Made by a program: the position numbers and the translations under genes. Shown one piece after another: positions 56,541 to 64,000 of a stretch of DNA of 64,000 nt; positions within the stretch are counted from its first letter, which is position 1; each line of letters opens with the position of its first letter. Source of the stretch: Edaphochlamys debaryana. Lineage: Eukaryota; Chlorophyta; Chlorophyceae; Chlamydomonadales. The notes beneath the pieces are model-generated. The model was given only the letters and a program-made list of their open reading frames with translations. It searched no databases and was not told the DNA's origin. The DNA lies in NCBI GenBank assembly GCA_016858145.1, contig JAEHOE010000011.1:1240001-1304000 (forward strand). The letters are read 5' to 3'.

Positions 56541-59500
56541 ATGGCTGACCCAGGTGGAGCTTCAGCAGAGCCCGCGCGAATCGACCAGCTCGACGACCTC
56601 TGCCTTAGCCACGTTGCGGCATGCACCGAAACCCTGAAGGTTAGCGGTAACGCCCATGCGTTCTGCACTAGTCCAGGGCCTTCTGCCTCGCCCCTTCCGG
56701 AATGCAACGCCTGACCGCCCGCGCGGAGGGCCTGGCCTGCGCGGACTGACAACATGAACGCATGTTGGAAGTGTTTTGACGGACGGCGTAGCTGGTTGTG
56801 CAGGCACGAGCACCCACCGCCTGCTGGCGAGGCCCCGCGCCGAGGCCCTCGGGGCCGACCTCTCTGCGGGCGCCCTTCCACGCCCCTTCCTCAAACCCCG
56901 ACACGCAAACCCCTCCGTCCCCCCCCCGCCCCCCCGCCCCCCCAGGACCTGCTGTCCCTGGGCAGCACCTGCCGGCGGCTCCGTGCGGTCGTGGCGGGGG
57001 CAGACACCGCATGGCAGCGCCGCATCCTGGCCGACTTCGGCCTGCCCGTGCGCGGCTACAAGGCGAGTCGGGGTCCCCCGCTGCTGGCCACCCTCCTAGT
57101 CCCTACCACTCCCTAGCCTCCCTAGCCTCCGCTTGCTGGCTTGGCTGCGTCCGGCGTGCCTCACGGCCAGGCCCTTCCCTCACCTCGTCTCGCTCTTGCC
57201 TGTCAATTCGGCTCCCACACACAGAGCGGCGGCGTGCTGAAACGCCAGTATGACCTCCTCCGCCACGCCTCCCGGGGAGAGGCCCCGCCTCCGCCCGCAC
57301 TGGCACCAGCCCCAGCCTCTGGGCCAGGGTCCGGGTCAGGTCCCTCCACCGCCGCCGCCAGCGGCACCGCCAGTGCCGCTGCAGGCAGCAGCAGCAGCAG
57401 CGCAGCCGGCGGCGGGGGCGGGGCCTCCGGGGGCTCGGGCCTGACGCCCCCCACGACCCCGTCCGGCGCGGGGCGGCACGGCGCGGGGGGCCAGGCGGGC
57501 GGCGTGCGGCCGTTCCTGCCGTTTGCTGGGGTGGCCACGGACGGGGGCTGCGACACTCCCTGGGCGGACTTCTGGGTGAGGGGGTTGGGGGAGAGGGGGA
57601 GGGGGAGAGAGGGGGTAAGGAGGGAGGGGAGGGTGTGTTTTGGCACGCACGGGCGGGGGAGTGGGGGCGGTGTCGGAGGACTTCTGGGTGAGGAGGGGAG
57701 GGTGGGGGAGGGTGGAGGGGGGCCCGGGTGGAGGGGGTGGCTGGAGGTGTTGAGGGGGGCGGGGCACAGCCGAGAGGTTTGGGGCTGCGGACTCGAGACT
57801 TCGGAGGCGGGGAAGCAGGGAGGGTATCGACCGAGGCCGCGAGCCTTGCACCCATGGCCTCCTGCCGTGGTCCTGAAGAGGCTCTCTTCCTTTTCGCTTT
57901 TCCGTTCGCGCCCTCCCTCCCGCAGGCCGGCCACCTGTTCAACCCCTCCTCCCGCACCTTCTACTCCTCCGAGTCACAAACCACCAACGTCCACTGCGTG
58001 GCGGTCCTGCAGGTCGGTTGAAACGGTTGGAAGCGGTTGGAGCGGTTGGAACGGTTGGAGCGGTTGGAGCGGGCAACCGACCGCGGACCATGGGCGCGGA
58101 GGCGGAAGGCCGCGCAGGGTGGGGCACAGCGGCACAGGTTGAGAGCCTTTAGGGTCCGGTCGATAGGACCTGGAGTGAGCTGAGGGCAGGTGGGGGGCGG
58201 CGGAGGCGGTTCCGGGTCTGCCACCGCACCTCACCTCTCGTCACCTCCTCCCCCTGTGTGCTGGCCGACCCCGCCGCGCCCCCCCCCTCCTCCGCGCCCG
58301 CAGCCCGACGGCTCCAGCCCCTGCGACCCGCACCGCGCCTTCCTGCTGGACCGCCTGCAGGTGGGGGGGGGGGCGGGGGAGGGGGGGGGGTCAGGTAGAA
58401 TCTGGCTGTGTAAGCGATGGGATTCAGGACGGCCTGCAAGAAGGGGCAGGGGCGTGAGACATGGCGGGTGGAGGTTGGGCGCGGCTGGGGCTGGAGGGCG
58501 GAAGTGGGGCGAGGTTGAGCAGGAGGTTGTGATGGGGACCCGGGCGGTTGGGCCCACAGCTCCCTCACCAGCCCCACACCCGCCGCCCGAGGCTGTTCCG
58601 GGGCGACTGAAGCCATAGCTGCCTCGCGAGCTCCGGACCTTCGGCCGTGCTCCGCCTCTTCACTTTGCCCCTTCCCTGCCCCCCAGCTGCCGGCCGCCTA
58701 CCTGAGCCGGGACGTTATGCGCTCCATTATGACGGACCAGGTGGAGTGGGGCCTGGGGCAGGGGGGGGAATCGATGTGGGGTGGGGGGTCGGGGGTCCGC
58801 GACAGGGGTCAGGGCTGGGAGGGGAGATCGTCGGGCGAGGGCGACGTGGCATTGCGGTGGACCGATAGATATGCCCACCAGGCCTGTGGCGATCTGCGGG
58901 GTGGCCAAGCCTGACCGCACCCCCGCCTCCCGCCCTGTCCCACCTCGCCACCGGGTCCTGGCCGCGCGCAGGCTTGGGAGGGCGGCGCCTCGCCCCACCA
59001 CCTCCCCCCCGACCCCCTGCCGCGCCTGCCGGAGCGGGCGGTGGGCGAGGCGCGGCGCGTGCTGGGGCACTGCACCACGGAGGGTGAGGCATGGCTTGTT
59101 GGTTGGGGTGGCGGTGACTTGGCGAGGTTAGAGGTGGAGGGGAGGTGTTCCGTCGCTCGTTGGTCGGGGCCCTGGACCCTGTGCGCCCTGCTGCAGTGGC
59201 ATGGCGCCTGGGCCAGGCAAGCGGTTCGCTCCAACTCCGTGTAACACAGTGGAATGCTACACACCGGCGTGAAAACCTCCCCCTCTTGCCTCTCCCGGCA
59301 CGAAACCCTCACCCTCCCCCCCCCAGTGCTCGAGGACTTGTACGTGCACGTGTACAACCAGATGACTCAGGGCCGCGCCTGGGGCATGCTGCTCATCCGG
59401 GGGCTGGGCGGGGCGGGGCCGGACGCGGACGAGGCGCTGCAGGAGATCCACCACAAGGCATGGCAGGTGGGCGCGATCTGGATCTGGATCTCGATATGTC

Positions 59501-62500
59501 GACCTAGTTGTGCAAATGTGGATCGGGGCTCAGTCCGGTAAACGGGACAGAATTTAGAGCCGATGCAGATGCTTACTTGGAGGTGCATATTTGCATACAC
59601 CAACCACCTCGGCGCCACTGCTCCCGCCCCACGCAGATCTGGCACAACCAGCGATCCGTGCCGTACGACATACGGCAGGCTAACCGTGCCGAGCAGCCGC
59701 GGCTGCTGTACGGCGAGCCGCCGCTCCGCGCGCTCCTGCCCTCGGGCCCCGGGGGGCCCTGCTCGGGCCCGGGCCCAGGCCCAGGGTCCGGCCCCCGGCT
59801 TGGCACCCCGTCCACATCCACAGTCTGCGCCCCCACGCCCGCGCCCCACTCGAGAACCGTGGGTCTGTTTGACTCTGTGCTGTTGTCGCGTCACCTCAAC
59901 GTCACCTGCCCCCTGCGCTGCGGCGTGCTGTTCGCCGCCGTCACGGGCAACGAGCCCGGGGGCGGCGGGGCAGGCGGCGGCGGTGCAGGCGGCGGCGGAG
60001 GAGCAGCAGGTGTTGGCGCTGCGGGAGCAGCGGGCGGCGCTGCGGGAGGGGGAGGAGGGGCAGCGGGGGCGGCGCTGTCGGCGGCGACGCTGGCGGCGGG
60101 TCTGACCAACGGGCTGGCGTCGCTCCCGGTGGTGCAGGTGGGCAGCAGGGGGCGGGGGGGGGCACGGAGGGAACGCTTCGTGGCTGCATCGGTAGCAGTT
60201 GCGCGTCGCTTCCTGCTGCGACCCGGCCCGAAGCCTCTTCAGGGCAACGCTTCCGTTCACACCCTGCCTTTCCATACAACGGGTTCGTTCCCTGTCCCAA
60301 TCCTGCCCCTCCCTCCCGCCTGCAACCCACCCACCCACAGGTCTTCAACAACGCAGCCGACATCTTCGCGCTGCTCCCGGCCATCCAAGCGGGCATCCTG
60401 CCCCCCATCGCGGGCTACTTCACCAACGGCTGGCTCGAGTGGGTGGAGTTTGAGCGCCCGGCGGCGCCGCTGGGTGAGCCGCCGCAGCGCCGCCGCCACG
60501 CCTTCGCCGCCGCCACGCCGGCGCCGCCGGCGGCAGCGACTGCGGCGGCGGCGGCGGCGGCGGCGGCTCCGGCTCGGCCGGCGGTGGTGCCCGAGGCAGC
60601 GGCGGCGGCGGCTGACGGAGGTGGCGGCGGCAGCGCAGCGGCTGCGGGGACCGGTGGCGGCGGTGGGGGCAGCGACGGCGCGGCGGCGGGCGCGGATCCT
60701 GCGGATCCACGCGTGGTGCCCTGCCTGGATCTGGATCTGGGCGCCGGATCTGGGCTGGCGGCGTGCGTGCTGCCCGTGCTGTGGTTCCGCTTCTTCACGC
60801 GGAGGGAGCGTTACGCCATGCGCCGCCGCGGCGCCGCCGCGCAGCAGGCCCCCGGGGCGGCGGAGGCCCCAGCGGAGGCGCCGGCGCAGGAGGCGGCGCC
60901 GCCGGCGCCGGCGATGGATCTGCCGCCAGCGGTGGCGGGGCTGGTGGCAGGGCTGGCGGGGGCGCAGGCCCTACTGGCTGAAATCCAGCAGGTGACATGG
61001 GGATGGATCTCAGATCCGCGCCTTGCTGTCGTCCCCTGCGCATCTCACTACCCCGTGAAAAGACATGTGGTGGCAGGTGTGTGCACGTGCTACCCCGGGC
61101 ACTTGACCGTTGTTCTTCACCCCTCTCTCCAGTCCGCAAGCCGCCCACCGCCGTCTCTTCCCGCCCCGCCCCCACCCCCGGGCCTCCTCTGTGCGCAGGG
61201 CCTGCAGCCCCCCGGTGCCAACGCCGCCGCGCCCCAGGACATGGCCCACCTGCCCGACCTGGCGCAGCTACAGGGCTGGGCGCAGCTGGAGGACCACATG
61301 GAGGTGGGGGGGCGGGGGGGGGGCGGCAAGGCGGGGCGAGGGGCTGCGTGCGTGGTAGGTGTGCTGCTACCACTGCACCGGTGTCCTTCTTTGTGTGTTA
61401 CTGTGACGCAGGCGCTCATGCCCCGCCTCCTCCCGCCCCCGACCCCGACCCTTCAGCAACTGGCTGAGGTCCTCCAGGCGGCCATGGCCCAGGCCCAGGC
61501 GGTGCAGGCCAACCACCCACTGGCCGAAGGGGCCGCCGACGGCGGCGGCGCCGCTGCCGACCCTGCCGCCGCCGCCGCCGCTGCCCCCGCCGGCAACGCA
61601 CCCGGCGGCGAAGCTACGGCTGCGCCGCTGCCCGGGCCCGCCGTTGCCCCGCCGCCGGCGCCAACAGTCGACGTCGCTGCTGCCCCCGCTGCCGCTGCCG
61701 CACCGCCGCCACCCGCCGCCCAGGACCAACCGCCGCCGGCTGCGGCCCAACCGCCGCCTGCGCCCGTGCTCGGCGGGCCCATGGGTCCGGCCGTGGCAGC
61801 GGGGCTGCTTGAGCTCATGGCGCTGCCGCAGGACGAGCACGCGCCGGCGCTGGGGGTGGACGCCCTGGGCATGCTGATCGACCAGCAGGTCGGGGCGTGG
61901 GGTGGGTGGGGGTGGGGGCTCCGTGCAGGTCCTTGACGGGGTCGGTTTCATGCGTCCCATGCGTTGCGCTCCATGATTTTGCTCATGATGGACGGGGGCT
62001 GGGGAGAAAGGCACAGGCTGGTCCTGTCAAGCCTGCATGCTGTGATGCGGCTCTGCGTTCGGCGCTTGTGTGGTGAGGAACCACCCATGCGCCCCCTCCC
62101 CGACACAGATCATGCTCGAGCTAGAGCAGCAGCACCTGATGCCCCTGCCGGAGGATGAGGATCCAGATCCGGTGGATGCTGTTGTACAAGACGCGATCCA
62201 GGATCCCGCGGCGGACGCGGCGGCGGCAGCGGCGGCGGATGCCGCGGCGCCGGCGGAGGCGGCCGACGCGCAGGGCCCCGTGCACGGTCTGGCGGCGGCG
62301 ATGGCGGCGGCAATGCAGGCGGCGGCGATGGGGCTGCCGCCGCCGCAGGTGGCCCTGGCGGGAGGTCAGCTGCAGGTGGTGGTGGAGGGACAGCAGGTCT
62401 ACCCCCTGCTGCCCGCCGCCGCTACCGAGGCAGCGGCAGCGGCGGCGGCAGCGGTGGCGGCGGGTGGGCAGTCGGTTGCGGCGGTAGCGGGACCGTCGAC

Positions 62501-64000
62501 GTCGCAAACGGCGCCGCCATCGCAGGCCGGCGCAAGCCCCGGCGTCGGCGCTGGGCCCAGCGGCAGCGGCAGCTCCCTGGCGGCGGCGCCGCCGCTGCTG
62601 GCGGTCGGCCACTCGCCGCGGCGGCGGCCGCCGCCGCTGGCCGCCGGCGACGATTCGGATGACGAGCACTATAGCGAGTGCGAGTTCGAGCAGCCCACCC
62701 CTGACGCCGCCGCCGTCGGCTATGCCACCGCCGGCGCCGCCGCCAGCGGCAGCCTCGACGGCGCCGGCGGCAGCCGCCGCGCCACCGCCGACGGCGGCGA
62801 GGACGCCCCCGCTATCGCCGCCGCCGCTGGCGGTGGCGGGCCGATCGCTGCTGCTGCGGCGGCGGCGGCGGCGGCGGCTCCTGACGTCGGCGCTGCGGCC
62901 GCCGCCGCCGCCGCTGACGGCGACGAGGACCTGCCGGCGCTGGAGTCAGACCCGTCGAGTGACGAGGAGGACGACGCGGACGTGTGGATGGCGAACGGGC
63001 AGATGAACGAGTCAGACGAGGAAGAGGACGACGAGTTTGACGGCGCAATGGGCCCCTGGCCGCCGGCGCCGCTAGGCCCGCCGGCCGCCGCCGCCGGCGC
63101 CGCCGCGACGCTGGACCTGGCCACCGCCGCCGCGGCGGCGTGCAACGCGGCGCTGTCGGTGGCCGCTGCCGCCGGCGGACCGCCGCTGCCGACGGCGCAG
63201 GCCGTGATTACGGCGGCCATGCCCATCTTCCCCATCTCTCCCAACCTCACGGCGCTAGCGCCGGGTGAGCGCAACGGGACGGGGCGTGACAGGGCGTTGT
63301 GACTACTTACGGCCTGAACGCTTGTCGCGTGGTCGCCCGGCGCTGTGGGCACCATTGGTCGAGAGGGCGGTACCCTCAGCTCTAAACGCGCTCTGCAAGT
63401 CTCCTTTCTTTTTTGCCCGGCCCCTCCGCAGGCATCGGCCACCTGTACGGCTGGGCGGCGCCGCCGGGCGTCGACCACATGGTGCAGCTGCGGCTCAAGC
63501 AGGTACGGTACGCACGTGCGTGCGCCGTACGATATTAATGTCACGGCACTGATGCCGTACGCTGCATACCCTCGCCCCGACCTGCCGCAACCCTCCCGCG
63601 TGCCCCGCCGCAACCTGCCTCCTCACCCGCCCCCTCTTCTCCCCACCGCCCGCTCCGACTCCCCTGCTTCCGCTCCCCTGCGCTCAGTCCCTGCCCTCAG
63701 TCCCTGCGCTCAGTCCCTGCCCTCAGCCCCTGCCCCTGCCCCCACTCACCCCCGCCCCCAGCCCTGGTGCGCCAACCTGCTGCTCGCCAAGCTGGTGTCG
63801 TGCGAGGACCTGCGCCCCGCCTTCAACCGCAGCAGGGGCGGCTGCAACATCGACGCCGGCATCGTGACCGTGCAGGTGGGCGGGGGGTAGCCGGAGGGCC
63901 CGGCGGGGGTCAAGGGTGGGGTGTGGGGGGCGTTGGTCCGTGGGCGCAATCCCTGGCTTGGGAGCCGAAGCTTTCCACGCAACACATTGCAACGCCAGGT
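56541..64000 (+). CDS. Large F-box protein with Ala/Gly-rich insertions (3' truncated)
   Basis: Exons: 56541-56639, 56946-57062, 57225-57575, 57926-58012, 58304-58360, 58687-58740, 58972-59083, 59327-59466, 59637-60137, 60341-60991, 61199-61303, 61412-61888, 62109-63264, 63432-63502, 63762-63875. All in phase (1364 residues); the gene runs off the window. Residues about 12-60 fit an F-box: IDQLDDLCLSHVAAC then DLLSLGSTCRRLRAVV and AWQRRIL. F-box proteins recruit substrates to SCF ubiquitin ligases. Conserved-looking, Trp/Cys-containing segments (AGHLFNPSSRTFYSSES, WGMLLIRGLGG, RSVPYDIRQ, FNNAADIFALLPAI) alternate with long Ala, Gly and Pro tracts. An acidic stretch (DPSSDEEDDAD and ESDEEEDDEFD) lies near residue 1210. 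The last exon (CNIDAGIVTVQ) resembles the closing strand of plant F-box-associated domains. Intron 2 has a GC donor (AAG/GCGAGT). The substrate is unknown. Low-complexity exons may hide further splice variants. Confidence 0.75.
57675..57695 (+). repeat. Intronic copy of an exon 3' end with its donor
   Basis: GGACTTCTGGGTGAGG at 57678-57693 repeats the end of exon 57225-57575 and its donor (57565-57580), about 113 bp downstream in the intron. It creates a second identical GT donor. Confidence 0.7.
58013..58072 (+). repeat. 9-bp (GGTTGGAGC)n minisatellite at an intron start
   Basis: About six units of GGTTGGAGC/GGTTGGAAC begin at the donor (GTCGGTTG) of the F-box gene intron following exon 57926-58012. 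Confidence 0.9.

Noticed and set aside
1..64000. tRNA, rRNA or other structural RNA genes
   Set aside because: None could be recognised by eye on either strand; a covariance-model scan would be needed to exclude small RNAs.

Overview
This is nuclear DNA of a volvocalean (Chlamydomonas/Volvox-type) green alga. It is very GC-rich and intron-dense, with about 113 introns modelled here. Introns end in pyrimidine-tract + CAG, candidate poly(A) signals are TGTAA, proteins contain long Pro-Ser, Ala and Gly runs, and no bacterial-style operons are seen. All gene models were built by hand by chaining exons whose reading phases agree across every splice junction. Each complete model comes to a whole number of codons.

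Layout. (1) 3-5290, + : 3' part of a hydroxyproline-rich-type, single-pass membrane protein. (2) 8126-17672, - : a VIT + von Willebrand A (vWA) domain protein with one membrane segment and a Cys-Gly-Asp tail. (3) 20045-22007, - : MAF1, the RNA polymerase III repressor. (4) 22937-25635, + : an unrecognised tail-anchored protein. (5) 27122-42600, - : a 42-exon, about 2451-residue secreted modular protein with PAN-like, EGF, F5/8C (discoidin), LamG-like and WSC modules. (6) 43154-53411, + : an about 2578-residue beta-helix (Pmp-type) ectodomain followed by about eight membrane segments. (7) 54554-56167, - : NAA10, the catalytic subunit of the NatA N-terminal acetyltransferase. (8) 56541-end, + : a large F-box protein, cut by the window end.

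Four of the eight genes (1, 2, 5, 6) encode cell-surface or extracellular-matrix proteins. Genes 5 and 6 are head-to-head with only about 550 bp between their ATGs. Genes 3/4 and 7/8 are also divergent pairs, and 1/2, 4/5 and 6/7 are convergent pairs.

The most unusual signals are: an octamer (GTACGGCA/TGCCGTAC) repeated about 50 times across exons, introns and spacers; short copies of exon-intron junctions lying inside neighbouring introns; an about 190-bp element shared by introns of two unrelated genes; a raised number of GC-AG introns; and module-bounding phase-1 introns in gene 5, the pattern known from exon shuffling in animal matrix proteins.
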